Shown piece after piece: positions 11,030 through 22,000 of a stretch of DNA of 64,000 nt. The notes under the pieces were generated by a model. That model was not told where the DNA came from and did no database searches. It was given only the letters and a program-made list of their open reading frames with translations. The first letter of the stretch is position 1. The number at the start of each line of letters is the position of its first letter. The position numbers and the translations under genes are program-made. The stretch is from Thuidium tamariscinum (taxonomy: Eukaryota > Streptophyta > Bryopsida > Hypnales > Thuidiaceae): assembly GCA_947034885.2 (NCBI GenBank), contig OX344749.2:29403501-29467500 (forward strand), written 5' to 3'.

Positions 11030-12180
11030 TTTTAATTAAATTTTTTTCACTCATTCTTCTCAGATCAACTCGATCTTAATCCTAATCGGTAATTGATTTC
11101 AGCTTAAACCCGATTAGGAAGCCAGCCTTCCCATTAAATCCAAATTGATTTTTCTTTCAATTGTAATCACTCCACACCCTGCATTTCACCAACTTGGTAC
11201 TCTCAGCTACCATAACCAACCAGCATCACTCCAAATTGTTTTCCCATCACATCAAAACAATTCCAATTTGATATTCATGCCATAACATTCCCACATACAT
11301 GCACAACATCCAAATTGATTTCCATTCACAACATTCAGCTTTATAACCCAAATGGAAAATTAATCCAATAATATTCACACACAGGAACTCAAATCACTTC
11401 CCATTAGCTTCAAATCAGCTCCATACAGCCTGATATTAATTCCGATTTGGTGACAAATCACCATTAACATTATAATTGTTTTCCATAAACTTCTTCTAAA
11501 ATCTCCGAATAGGACCCTATCTGCAATTCAACAAATTGCTCTCTGTCTTCTCAGCTACTTCCACCTACTTGGAATCATGTTACAAATTTAACTTCCTCAT
11601 ATATCACTGATTCCCTAATTGCTTCCATCACAGTAAATAAACCGAATTGTGGACTCAAAATTTCTACAATGCACTCCTGTCCCCCAATTCCTACATTTCC
11701 TAATCGGTAATAATTCTTCTGATTATTCCAAAATAGGAATCACTTCCACCACCTGCTCCAGTTCCCCGACTTGGACACAGATTCACACATAAATTCTAAA
11801 CATTCAGCACACACATCCACAAAAGCAAACACACACATTAACACACAATTTCCCACTTGGAAACACAAGCAAAAAAACTCAAATACGCAGCACGATAGGT
11901 TGGGACTCGCAGTGGACACATTCAACACTGGGTGACAACCAAATTGTAAATCACAAACAAATAGGAATTCCCAAAAACAGTTACCAAAACTGCCCCGACT
12001 TGGAGCCTAACCACCCAACACTAACCAAATTGTAAACACAACCTAACTGCCAGCCAAATACCTAGTTGGAACTGACAAGTGGCCCTGCCTCCAACTACTC
12101 CGATTAGACAAATGAAAATCCAACTTGGACACAAAAGAAATTCACCAACTGGGATCTGTTTTGACCCACCAACAACCTCA
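11030..12180 (+). repeat. Array of degenerate CCRAYTTGG-like motifs upstream of the CASP-like gene
   Basis: Over about 1.1 kb a short motif of the form CCRAYTTGGA or CCAAATTGNTTTCC returns roughly every 30-45 bases, mostly on one strand. Examples are CCAACTTGG near 11191, CCGATTTGG near 11442, CCGACTTGG near 11768, CCCACTTGGA near 11852, CCGACTTGGA near 11996 and CAACTTGGAC near 12121. Base composition differs from the flanks, being rich in C and A. It reads like an old, decayed short-unit satellite. Similar motifs occur in the introns of the gene downstream. Confidence 0.5.
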
Positions 12181-12182
12181 AA

Positions 12183-12373
12183 CTAACCCACTCGGTAGAC
12201 TCCATCACATTGAAAGGGACCATACAACAATTGAAGACACTAACTGAACGTTCAAAATCTGGAGGGAACATCAAAGGTGGATCTATAGTGTGTTAGATCC
12301 ACCTTTGATGTTCCCTCCAGATTTTAACCGTTGTGACTATGCCACAAGACTAACCCACTCGGTAGACTCCATC
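12183..12373 (+). repeat. Direct repeats bracketing a hairpin
   Basis: The 24-base sequence CTAACCCACTCGGTAGACTC plus CATC occurs at 12183-12206 and again, identical, at 12350-12373. After both copies a related GAAAGGGA block follows. Between them lies the perfect hairpin at 12254-12325. The repeat is longer than a normal transposon target duplication, so it may be a local tandem duplication that caught the hairpin. Confidence 0.75.
12254..12325 (+). repeat. Perfect 32-bp-stem hairpin (young foldback or small-RNA precursor candidate)
   Basis: Arm 12254-12285 starts AAAATCTGGAGGGAACATCA, and 12294-12325 is its exact reverse complement, with an 8-base loop between. Absence of any mismatch means either recent origin or selection. 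Plant miRNA precursors usually have longer loops and some mismatches, so a young foldback or an siRNA-producing inverted repeat is at least as likely. I do not recognise either arm as a known miRNA. Confidence 0.85.
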
Positions 12374-13162
12374 CTCATCCACTGAAAGGGATATTTTCGG
12401 TCCATCCTGGCAGGCGTCGTGGGCGCTTTCCAAGATTCCCGTGGGCCCACCCCACCGGTCATCAATCGCCAGGTGTCACATCCGCGGTGTCTCCGTCTCC
12501 CGCTCACCCGCTACCGATCTAGCCGACTACTGTAACAATGCGGGTTCTGCGACAATGTGCGTCCTTATCGTACTCGCACTAGGGTCTGTTGGTGCTCCTC
12601 CGTGAATCCGCCGTTTTGCTGGACTGTACAGTATTCCTTTGCACTGCACGACTTCGCGGTACTAATCAGAGCTCGATTCGAGAAATTTCGATTAGCGGGA
12701 TCCAGGATATTTTGAACTCGACGAACTCGTAGTTCTTTTCTTATGGAATTGGCTGTTTGGGGGGTTAAGTTTGGATTCGGGAAACATCTGTTTTGATTCC
12801 TTGTGTGGAGATCATCTAGGGTAGTGTGCTTGGATCTTGCATTAGATGGGACTGGAAAAAACTCGATTTGATGGGTCGCTTTGAAATTAATTGCATCTAC
12901 CGACTTCAAGATCCGGAGGAATTTGAGCGGATTTGTCCAGATTTGAGAAAGCCGTGGAAGTTGCGAATGCAGACGTCGATGAGGAGTTGGTGCTTATTAA
13001 TGTTTTCCGGTATGAGCGTTTTGCGATTCTCGAATAGAGCGGGTTCTTTCACGGTGACCTAAACATGGACAAAGCAGACGGAGGCAGCCTGTGAGGGATT
13101 TGTGATTTGTTTGTGTGCTTTTGTATGTTTGGGCGTTTGTGGTTACCGACGAGGAGATTAGA
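12374..13162 (+). promoter_or_regulatory. GC-richer upstream region and probable 5' UTR of the CASP-like gene
   Basis: Composition rises in GC from about 12400, as expected for a plant gene promoter and leader. Pyrimidine-rich tracts occur around 12480-12530. No clear TATA box was found at a position I could defend. Short open frames on both strands show no recognisable domain. Confidence 0.4.
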
Positions 13163-16100
13163 ATGGCGACTGTGACGGATCCTACTACTGATGTGAGTGA
13201 ACAGGAGGAGAGAATCGAGGCTGGGGAGGAAGAGCCCGGTCGTTTGCATGAGAATCCACCAAACCCTAATCACGCCAGTGGGAGCAACGGTGTGCATAGA
13301 GTGAGCCCTGGGACTGTGACGGATCCCACAGTGGATGGATCGGGAGTTCCATTGCATGAGAATGATGGAGTTCAAGCACATGGAGATCCAGGAACAAAGC
13401 CTGGGATTGAATTCTCGCCAGCTCCGGCTCACACCCGTCGCCACAGCGCAGGGGTTGGTTTGTTTTCGTTTCTGAGTGGCAATGGAACGGGCGGTCCTCT
13501 TCGTGGGGGTAGTGGGGGTATCCCTCGCCATGGCAGTGGAAGTGTGGGTGGAATCTACAGAGGTCGAAGCGGCGTACAACTGCCGAGATGGGCAAGCCTC
13601 ACGTTGCCCATGTCGAGGCTTCCTGAAGAGGACGCAGGGCTGCAGAGGCATTTTACTGAGACGAAGCAGGTGGAGACCTTTCCGGAGTCTCCGTTTGACA
13701 CTGACGAAGATGTCCCGACCAAGAGACCCGTGAACCGGATGAGGAAACACTTAACGACTATTGGAGCCTGCAGCTTTGGATTCCGACTTGCTGAATGCGT
13801 GCTCTCGCTGATTTCGTTTATCATTATGTGCGCTAATTCGCGGCACATGGGGGGGGACTTCGGCAACTTGAAGTTCAACCATTTTCAGGCGTACAAGTGA
13901 GCGTAACGTCTGTCGTTCGTATGAATCCCATTGAATTGATCGTTATGTAAAATGTTTGAAAGGATTTATAATGCATGTATAGTGTTTTCTCTTCTTATGG
14001 ATGCGACTTAGACCAGCATATTGCTTATCGTTTGCTTACTTGACCCCACTTGCACCAACCAAGTAATGCCAATCAGCTAACTGGAATTAGTCACACTCAT
14101 GTCGTTTTGAATTAATTGATCACTTTGCTAAATGTCTGAAAGGATGTAGCATGCATCTAGTGTGTTGTGTCTTCTCATTGATTCGACTTATTTGCTTAGG
14201 CGTGCGTATTACTTATCATTTGCTTTCTCTGTATGTCCGTGCCTCACCAATCAAGTAGCATTCTTAGCTTCAGGCGTTTAAGTAAGCATAATATATCACT
14301 GAACACATTCTTGTTATATTTGAAGAATTCTTTTGAATTTATCATATTGCCATTCGTTTGAAAGATCGAGTATTTATCTAAAGTGTTGTGGCTTTAAGTG
14401 ATGCAACTTATTTCCTTAGACGTTCATATTGCTCGTCATTTGGTTACTGAGTAAGGTCCCGCCCGCACCAATTTTAGCTAACTAGAATTAATTACTAAAC
14501 TACCGCACTGCCCGAGTTGTGTCACTTTGCGAATTGGTGCCAAGTCCCACTGACTATCGTGCAATGAATTTTCATGCATTCCTACTATTTCAGTGAACTC
14601 CCCGATTTTGGACAAGTAAATCAATTCTAACAATTTGAAGTGCTTAACCCGCATGCTCCAAACAAGTAGTAGCATTTAGTTAATTTGAAAGCCTAAATCC
14701 CCACTAGTTATGTTGTAAGTGTGGGCATACAGTAGCTTGTATTCTTCCAACTAGCTAATCGACCTGAATATTTTACTTAGCTAATCGGCACTACTCTGTT
14801 TCTTGTAAGCATAATGAATGCAATGCTAATTAGGGTTCTTGAAAGTAAGGGCTGGTTCATTTTTATCTACTCTATTTGGAAGAGAGGCACTGCGACATCA
14901 ATTCTCTATTGTGTAAGTGGACACCGTGCAGTTCAATCAACAAGCACATGAAGTCCGTAGAGTCCGGCAGGTAGCTAGGAGTATATTATGCTTCAAGTAC
15001 CAATAGTTGGATGGGCTTGTGGATTTGTGGAGAGATCAAATTGGGTGTGTATTGTTCTATGGTAATTGCTGTCCTGATACGAGCAGACATATTATTTCAG
15101 ATTTGTTACTTATGTCTGGCAGTAACATTTTAAGTGCATATGATGTAGTCTAATGCTACATTTCAATCTAAAGCTTGCAGATGTTTTTGAATGCAGGTAC
15201 TTGGTGGCTGTAAACATTATTGTATTTGTCTACTCCACGCTGCAATTTATACAACTGGCGTACACTGTAATTCTAGGCATTTCCTTCATTCCCTCCATTT
15301 TTCTCAGCACTTGGCTGACCTTTGGTTTTGATCAGGTCAGTATCTTCACGGACTTTTTTCCCATTCCTTGATTCCGTCCATTCTAGAAGCGCAGCGCGTT
15401 TCACATGCTTTGTGAAACTTAATCTAGTTAATTAAGGCCTCGCCCGTACCAACCAAGTAACACAGAATTTGCTAACTGGAATTTGTTATCAAGTTCCTGC
15501 TTTGCCCAAAATTGTGGCACTTAGCAAACTCCCACTAACTCACGTGCTATGAATTTACATTCGCTTCCACCAATACTTAACTCCCCGATTTTGAACTAGT
15601 AAACTAACTGTTTCAATACCAATGATTTTAAGAGATAGCACTGCCTGCACCAACCACGTAGCAGCAGTTAGTGACGTTTTGAACGTAACTCACTTGAAAG
15701 CTTAACTCCCCATTAGTTAGTTTAAAAGTGCAGACACACATGATTAAGTGAACTTCCAACTAGCTAGTGGGCCTTAGCACCCGTTAGTTGATTGACGCTA
15801 CTTGGTCAGTTTTAGTGGGGGTCTAAGTTTTCTTGGCTTTCTTCATATTAATGGAATTCGTCTTATTTGAGATCTTAGCTATTGTGCTCAGGACATGATC
15901 AGGTCGCCAGCACCTCACTCATTTTTGGTTCCAAGTTTAATTTGGAGATGCTGGTGGATATTTGTGCAGCTCTTCTCCTATCTCTTACTGTCGGCAAGTA
16001 CCTCAGCAGCAACGGTTGCAAATATGTCGTACACAGGAGAGATGGGAGTCCGGCTGTGCTCACGCTATGATTTGGGTTCCTTCTGTGCCAGGGCAGATGC

Positions 16101-16191
16101 TGCTGTAACCATGAGCTTTTTCACCTTTTTGTCTATGCTTTCTTCCACTATCCTTGCCATCCATCGCATTGTTGTACTGTTGAGGGAATAA
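13163..16191 (+). CDS. CASP-like four-transmembrane protein (CASPL4-like), 3 exons
   Basis: Exons are 13163-13896, 15197-15335 and 15970-16191, giving 364 aa; all junctions are GT-AG. The start [10 protein letters not shown] was preferred over an in-frame ATG 16 codons upstream because the sequence before it looks like leader. Residues 1-190 are hydrophilic and Gly/Pro/Ser-rich. The membrane domain follows: TM1 about 205-223 with the conserved Arg (FRLAE, R208), then [14 protein letters not shown] leading into TM2, TM3 beginning at [13 protein letters not shown] with the conserved Asp (D290), and TM4 [15 protein letters not shown] near 332-360. CASP and CASP-like proteins form membrane scaffolds that guide local wall modification; the role of this type is less defined. 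The long N-terminus suits the CASPL4 group. Exon 3 was placed by the [11 protein letters not shown] match. Confidence 0.88.
13931..14482 (+). repeat. Three diverged tandem units inside intron 1 of the CASP-like gene
   Basis: Units starting near 13931, 14108 and 14334 each run TTGAATTNATC, then TTTGAAAGGAT or a variant, then GTGTTGTGTCTTCT or a variant, then a GCGACTTA or CAACTTAT block, then CATATTGCTTATC, ending before CCCGCACCAA. Unit length is about 150-220 bases. The copy at about 14268-14290 also holds a decayed likeness of the exon 1 end and its donor. Confidence 0.6.
14452..14720 (+). repeat. Intron 1 segment also present in intron 2 (about 15435-15745)
   Basis: Intron 1 and intron 2 of the same gene share a segment of roughly 270-310 bases in the same orientation. 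Matching landmarks in order are GCACCAA or GTACCAACCA, GCTAACTGGAATT or a variant, CCCACTAACT or CCCACTGACT, CAATGAATTT or CTATGAATTT, AACTCCCCGATTTTG, and CCCCACTAGTTA or CCCCATTAGTTA. Neither copy has coding capacity. Confidence 0.65.
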
Positions 16192-17270
16192 TAACCGAGT
16201 GCCGGTTTGTGATAAGGCTCATGCAATGGATTGTGATGTAAATGTCTTCTTCAATAAGAATGTTTATTACAGGATTTTTGCACCAAGGAACATGAGGAAT
16301 CTGTTGAGTCCTTTCTTGCCCTGGCCCTGTTCATTTTAGTGACAGAATTTATGGAGAGACCTGTTTCTCCTCATCCACATGAAAGCTGTATTGTACTGCA
16401 CTGCACTGAATTGTCTCTTGAATGTGTACAAGTTCTGGTCAGTGATCCCAGAACCCTTTTTCTGTAATTCGTGGAAAAGCTATACCCGCGGGAAAGGGTA
16501 CCTGCGGGAAAGGGGAGCCATTTTCGCGAAGTTGACTTTTTTCCAGTTAAAAACGTCATATAAAACTGGAAAAAAAATTTGGCAATTTGTCTACAGATTT
16601 TTTTCCGCTAGCATGAATTTGCGACCCCACATAAATTTTGGGAGTTGAAGTATGACTATCTTTTTTTTTAAATTGAAATATGGCTATCACTGCTAGTTTT
16701 TTTGTCTTTGGACTTGTGAAAATATATTTGAAAATATGAAACATTGCTGAATTAGACATGTTGGGAAGTTGTGTGCAACTATTAACTTGTGGGCAAAGTC
16801 TCATTTTCAAAATTTAAGCAATTTGTGGTTTTGTTTAAGTGATTTTTAGATGTCACTGACAAGGGGATTGAATCCTTCTTATTTGTGGCAAAATTGCCCA
16901 TATGCAATGTCAGTGATTTGCAAACAAAACAAAGAAGCCACATTAGTATGTTATGTTAGTATTTATAAATAAATTGTGGACTTGTAGCTAAGTCACATTG
17001 TTGTTGCACCATCCGAGTTTTGCGAATACAATACCTTGTCTTGTAGCACAACCTTGCAATAGCTCGTAGTCCCGTAGTCCATGTAGGTACAAGGAAATAT
17101 TCCCACCATTCTTCAATCACCACTTCACCAAATGTTATCCCGCGCATCAAAAGGTTGATGTCAAGGTGAACATAAGTTGAAAAGCTTGCAAAACTTTATG
17201 AAAACTAAGGTAAACATAGAGACACAAAGGATACTTAAGGTTGTTACAAGATACTAATTTGATGGCCAAT
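16192..17270. other. 3' flank of the CASP-like gene and spacer
   Basis: AATAAGAATG near 16254 could serve as a polyadenylation signal. A 12-bp stem (TTTTTTCCAGTT at 16537-16548, complement at 16564-16575) forms a small hairpin, preceded by a GCGGGAAAGGG direct repeat near 16488 and 16503. No gene is seen. Confidence 0.45.
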
Positions 17271-18274
17271 TCATACATTCCCTTGCCTTCTGACCTTCAT
17301 AGCAACTCTCCAATAACTAATTGCTTTCTTGTAGAGGAAATCTTCAAGAGAGAAATATTTTTGGCCGTATATGGGCACGACAAGGGGAAGGTGCTTCCCC
17401 AGTCTATTTCTATAGCACGACTTCAAGAACTTTAAACTTGAAAAGCTCCTCTTGTCTTCAAGAAACCCAAAGACCAGGCAACATTTGATCTCCGCCACCT
17501 TAAAGTATTCCAAAATTAGTTTACAAAGATGCCGTGATTGAGAAAGTTGGTGCCAAAGCTTAATAACTAGGTTCACCTCCAGTGTTGGGTCACAGCCAAC
17601 TCACAATTAGCTTTCATAGTAATTTTGAAAAGGCCTTGTTGGAGGTCCAGATTTGAAGCACTGAGCATTACCGGTGTAGTAAGAGGCTAGCCAACTTTGA
17701 TGAAAGAGTGCCCATTGTTTATGAGCCTAGCCTCATAGTAAAACTTCTTGAGAATTGCTAAATGGTGCGAAAAGCTGGCCTCGGCCCCATCTTGCCTCTA
17801 ATATTGCGAGTAAATGATGCCAAAAGCATCAAGATCTTGCTAGGGAAAGTGTCAATCCAACTCAGTGCACACATATTGAGCTATATATGACAACAAACCG
17901 CAATACACAACAATCAGTCCCCCATTCAAAACACATTGACTAAAGATCAATAGAGAAAAAAAATCGCAGTAATAAATCATCAATCTAGCACCTGTGACTT
18001 AAATGGGAAAAGTATAAACATATTCAAGCTTGAAATCGATAACAACAATGCTAGAAAATACCGCACTGACCACAACTCAATTATGATGCAATTACAAACA
18101 AGGGAATTTCAAAACAAAGAATTAAACACTTTGAAGTTCAAACTTCAATAAACTGTCCATTCATAGTTGAAGAAAACTTTTGATTTAGTGCATTAATGCA
18201 TTTTTAATCCATCACTGCACAATTGAAAGCATACAAAACTCACAGCACAATTCAAAGTTCAAGTACATTAAATG

Positions 18275-18496
18275 GTCAATTTTGTTAAAATGGCATGACA
18301 TTCCATTAAAATGGCATGATATTTCGTTAAAATGGAACAACATTCCATTAAAATGGCACATTTTCTTCTTCAACCTTTAGGCCTCTATGTCAAAATGATA
18401 CACGAAATATGTCAAAATGGCACTTGAAATTTGTCAAAATGGCACATGGAATATGTCAAAATGGCACTTGGAATACTGCCATTTTAACAAAATTGA
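18275..18496 (+). mobile_element. MITE, TTAAAATGGC family, copy 1
   Basis: The ends are inverted repeats: GTCAATTTTGTTAAAATGGC at the left and its near-exact complement, from TGCCATTTTAACAAAATTGA onward, at the right. The interior repeats the end motif. TTAAAATGGMA returns about every 25 bases on the left half, and the related GTCAAAATGGCAC returns on the right half. It lies inside the decayed hAT gene. Related copies are at 38317-38933 and 40648-40958. Confidence 0.7.
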
Positions 18497-18599
18497 CTAT
18501 ATTAAGACTTGAAATACATTAAAAAATATTAAACCAATTTAAAAGCATTGACATATACTTATCACTTTGAAAACATTGAAACACATCAAAACGCTTTAA

Positions 18600-19060
18600 T
18601 TACATTCTAAACAATTTGAAGAAGGAAATAGAAAAAAAAATGGGGAAAATATGAACATATTCAAGCAACTGAAACACATTCAAACACTTTGATTACATTC
18701 TAAACAATATAAAGAAAGAAAGAGAAAAAAAATGGAGAAAGTGTAAACATATTCAAGCAACTGAAATACATTCAAACACTTTGATTACATTCTAAATAAT
18801 ACAAAGAAAGAAAGAGAAAAAAAAAATGGAGAAAGTGTAAACATATTCAAACACTTTGATTATATTCTAAACTATACAAGGAAAGAAAGAGAAAAAAAAT
18901 GGAGAAAGTGTGAACATATTCAAACACTTTGATTATATTCTAAACTATACAAGGAAAGAAAGAGAAAAAAAATGGAGAAAGTGTAAACATATTCAAACAC
19001 TTTGATTATATTCTAAACTATACAAGGAAAGAAAGAGAAAAAAAATGGAGAAAAATAAAA
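18600..19060 (+). repeat. Tandem array, unit about 72 bases (early units about 90)
   Basis: Five to six units share CACTTTGATTAYATTCTAAA, then TATACAAGGAAAGAAAGAG, an A run, TGGAGAAAGTGTAAACATAT. The last three units are nearly identical and about 72 bases long. Earlier ones carry an extra 18-base AAGCAACTGAAATACATT piece. Homogeneity of the later units suggests recent expansion. Confidence 0.8.
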
Positions 19061-22000
19061 ATAAAACCAAACCTACAAACTGCTGTTCAATATTGTCTTG
19101 TAGATGATGAAAGTCTTGCTGAGTAACAAAAATATGTTGCCCAGTTTATTTGTCATGGCAATGGCTATAGACCTGTGTAACAGACAGATCAAACAACAAA
19201 TGTGCAAATCCCATATTGTCAATTATCTCCTTCCATTGTAGAGGTATTTGTCTGCTTTGAAGAGAGATGATCTTGTTGTAAGCAAGAAAGTCAGCCTTGT
19301 TGAAGGCAAAAGCACCATCAAGGAAAAGTCTTGCTAGCTCACTTTGACATACTTTAATCGCTTGCATGAAATCGCAGACAAAAATGTCTCTGGCCTGAGA
19401 AAGCTTGATCAAAGTATAAATTGCATCCACCAAAGGAATGAACAAAGCTAATGAAAGAAGCACTTTGATGTCAGCAAGCAAGTCAAAGTTATCAGTTGCT
19501 CCAGTGATAGACTTGTGGCTAGGAGCAGACGTCATATCGATGCCCATTTTCAAAAGCAAAGTATTATATTTAGCTAAGATCCACTACACTAGACTCCTCA
19601 TGGATATCCAACACATTTCAATATTACTTAGCATCTTTTCTCCCTTAGTTTCCATGAGATTTGCAAGCTTCTGTAGCTCAGCATGTCGTTTGCTACTGCA
19701 GCAAAAGTATGAATAGATGGATTAAAAAAGCCCCTCAAGTCTAAAGACCATGGGATATTTGGAGAGAGTCTCTACAACCAAATTTATCCTATGACTCACA
19801 CAACTAGCTTCCAACAAGAAGGGAGCCCATTTCTCTCGGATTTGTACTGTAACACCGTTTTTGGAGCCCTTAAAGGTACTAACTCCATTGGCTCTAAAAC
19901 AGATAAGTTTGGAAGCAATATCCATGTGGCTTAGACCTCCCTCCTCTACCAATGCACCCATGATAATAACAGTAAGTTGGTTCGCAGTCCCATCGTCAGG
20001 CAAACAAGACAAATGAAGCAAATGCGGCAATCTCTCCCAACTCTCAACGGCATACACATGCACACAAATCCAACGGGTATTGTCTATAGCAATAACCTCA
20101 TCTACAGAAATGAAGAGGAACTTTGCAGACTGGACAACACGCTTCAAGGTAGATAGAATACAATCATGCAAATGCTCGCTCATTTCCCAACTTGTACTTT
20201 TGGACCAATGCTTTCTAGACAAGTTTTTGACCTTCAAGTGTCTAAGCAAGTATTGTTCTCTCTCATAATCACAGAGAGGTCAACCATGATAGAGAACTTG
20301 AAAGAGTGTAGAAAATTGAACATCCTTCCTTTTGAACTTGCCTTCTACACTTACACACAATTGATTAGCCACGCTACCACCTTGTTTCCGAGCAACCCAA
20401 AGTTTGCACATTTTGATGTACTTGTAGTCGTCCTTCATGAAACTGTCTTTTTCAAGTGCGGTAGGGGCACTCTATCTTCTTAGCATATTCATTTGCCCTC
20501 ATGTTTTTTGAGATTATCAACCTTTGGAACCAGAACTTTCTTCCTCCCTATGATTGTTGTACAACTCAGGCAAATGACACTAGATAGATCTTTGTTCGAA
20601 TCAAACTACTCCTCAATCCAAGTGAACTTGCACGCCCATACTTCTTATCATCATCTATTGATGGTGCCTGGTGCAATTTTTATCCTTTGTGTTGTAAGTT
20701 TTCAGCCCTTCCCTTCTCCCTCTTCCGCTTAACACAATAATCATCATTATTGAGCACATCACAGGCAGAATCAGTAGGATCGACAGGATTGATAGAAACT
20801 AGTGACACAATAGTCTCTTTGGAAGGTGGATTGCGAGGTGATGGTCGAAATAGAGACTGCGACAAGCTCGTCTTTGAAACATACGTCACATCGAGCTCCG
20901 ACATACCCATTGCTAAGTCATCGTGAATGTTGGAGTTTTGGACAATATAGTTGCCGATGTTGTTCACGTTGTGATTAGAACCGAATGTGCGGATCCAGAA
21001 ATTCTCAAGAAGCTTCAACTTCAGCATTGTAAGACTTGCACAGCACACCTACGAAAGAGCCAAATAATACCAAGAAACAAGCATGTTGAATAGTAGAAGC
21101 AAGAGTGTACAATTCAAGTTCAAAATTATACCAAAATAACAACCACGTTCAAGAGCAAAAGCAAGAGTCTACAATAGCAATTTGAACACAAAGGAAGTAG
21201 AAGGAACCAGAGATGAAAGAGCAATTGGAGCACTTGTGAGTTGTAAAAGATGAGGTGTGATAATTGGCCAAAAGACCCCTTATATTCAGTGAAATCCAAA
21301 GCTTCCATTGCAAGTGCGCTACCTTAGCGAAGGACCAATTCATAAAGCCAGTAACGACATTCATGGCAGTAAGCCACAAGCCTACAAACACTACAAAAAA
21401 AGAGGGGTATAAATGACTGTAGAGGGATGACTCAAAAATGATTAAATATCCAGTTTGACTAAATAGTGATTGGTACTTCTATAATTGCACCAATCCAATT
21501 GAATTTACACAATCCTAGTCATTTTTCAGTCATTTTTCAGTCATAAGCGCGACTAGTAGATAAAGACATGATAGACAGTGAAATTCATCTACATTTTTTC
21601 ATTCAGATTGTCATCAATAAAAGCACAAAAGGAAGTGAAAAATCAGCATGGATGCTAGAGTCATTAATGAGTATGACATAGTTATTGATTGTAACTTACT
21701 TTCACTACTTCACGACTCAAAAATGACTAAAGGGTTACAAAAAGGCTATACCTCCATATTTTAAGTCAAGGATGGACAGGGCAACTTGCTGACGTGGATG
21801 GGAATTGTTCTAAGACTAATAGAATGTGACTGCACTTTACTATTGTGTGACTCTAAAATGACAGCAAGGCCTTTTGTAGGGTTATGTTGTAATTTTTTGC
21901 TCTAAAGATGAACATGATATGGAAAACAATTATTCTCAAATTATTAGGATGCATACCTAGGGAGTTCACCTAGAGTATCTGTAATAAGTCATGTGCAATC

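Larger units (their letters stand above)
5740..11030. other. AT-rich spacer made of old dispersed repeats
   Basis: No gene is seen. The stretch is strongly AT-rich with long A and T runs. It contains a short telomere-type tract, a copy of an old dispersed repeat at about 7270-7460, and three diverged copies of a roughly 100-base unit with the core CTTGAATCYCTNCTTNGCAA, listed separately. Confidence 0.5.
17271..21048 (-). mobile_element. Decayed hAT-family DNA transposon, transposase-coding region
   Basis: Pieces of one transposase appear in order along the minus strand. From about 20640 to 20480 lies a zinc-finger-like N-terminus with CLSC, GRKKVLVPKVDNLKKH. Then 20249-19722 has FISVDEVIAIDN, WICVHVYAVESWERLPHLL, FRANGVSTFKGSKNGVT and WAPFLLEASCVSHRINLVV. 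Next, 19559-19146 has NFDLLADIKVLLSLALFIPL and QARDIFVCDFMQAIKVCQ. Near 17850-17740 is FPSKILDAFGIIYSQY. Finally 17450-17290 has RSFSSLKFLKSCYRNRL, the hAT C-terminal dimerisation region. The frame is lost between blocks and no continuous transposase remains. A MITE (18275-18496) and a tandem array (18600-19060) sit in the gap before the C-terminal blocks. The CACTA element at 21389 may have split the 5' leader. Terminal repeats were not identified, so the outer limits are unknown. Confidence 0.8.

Noticed and set aside
12254-12325. Firm call of a miRNA gene
   Set aside because: A perfect stem with an 8-base loop is not typical of plant miRNA precursors and neither arm is recognised; left as a hairpin.
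13049-13750. A 233-codon minus-strand frame opposite the CASP-like exon 1
   Set aside because: Exon 1 on the plus strand has clear family features and splicing support; the opposite frame has none.
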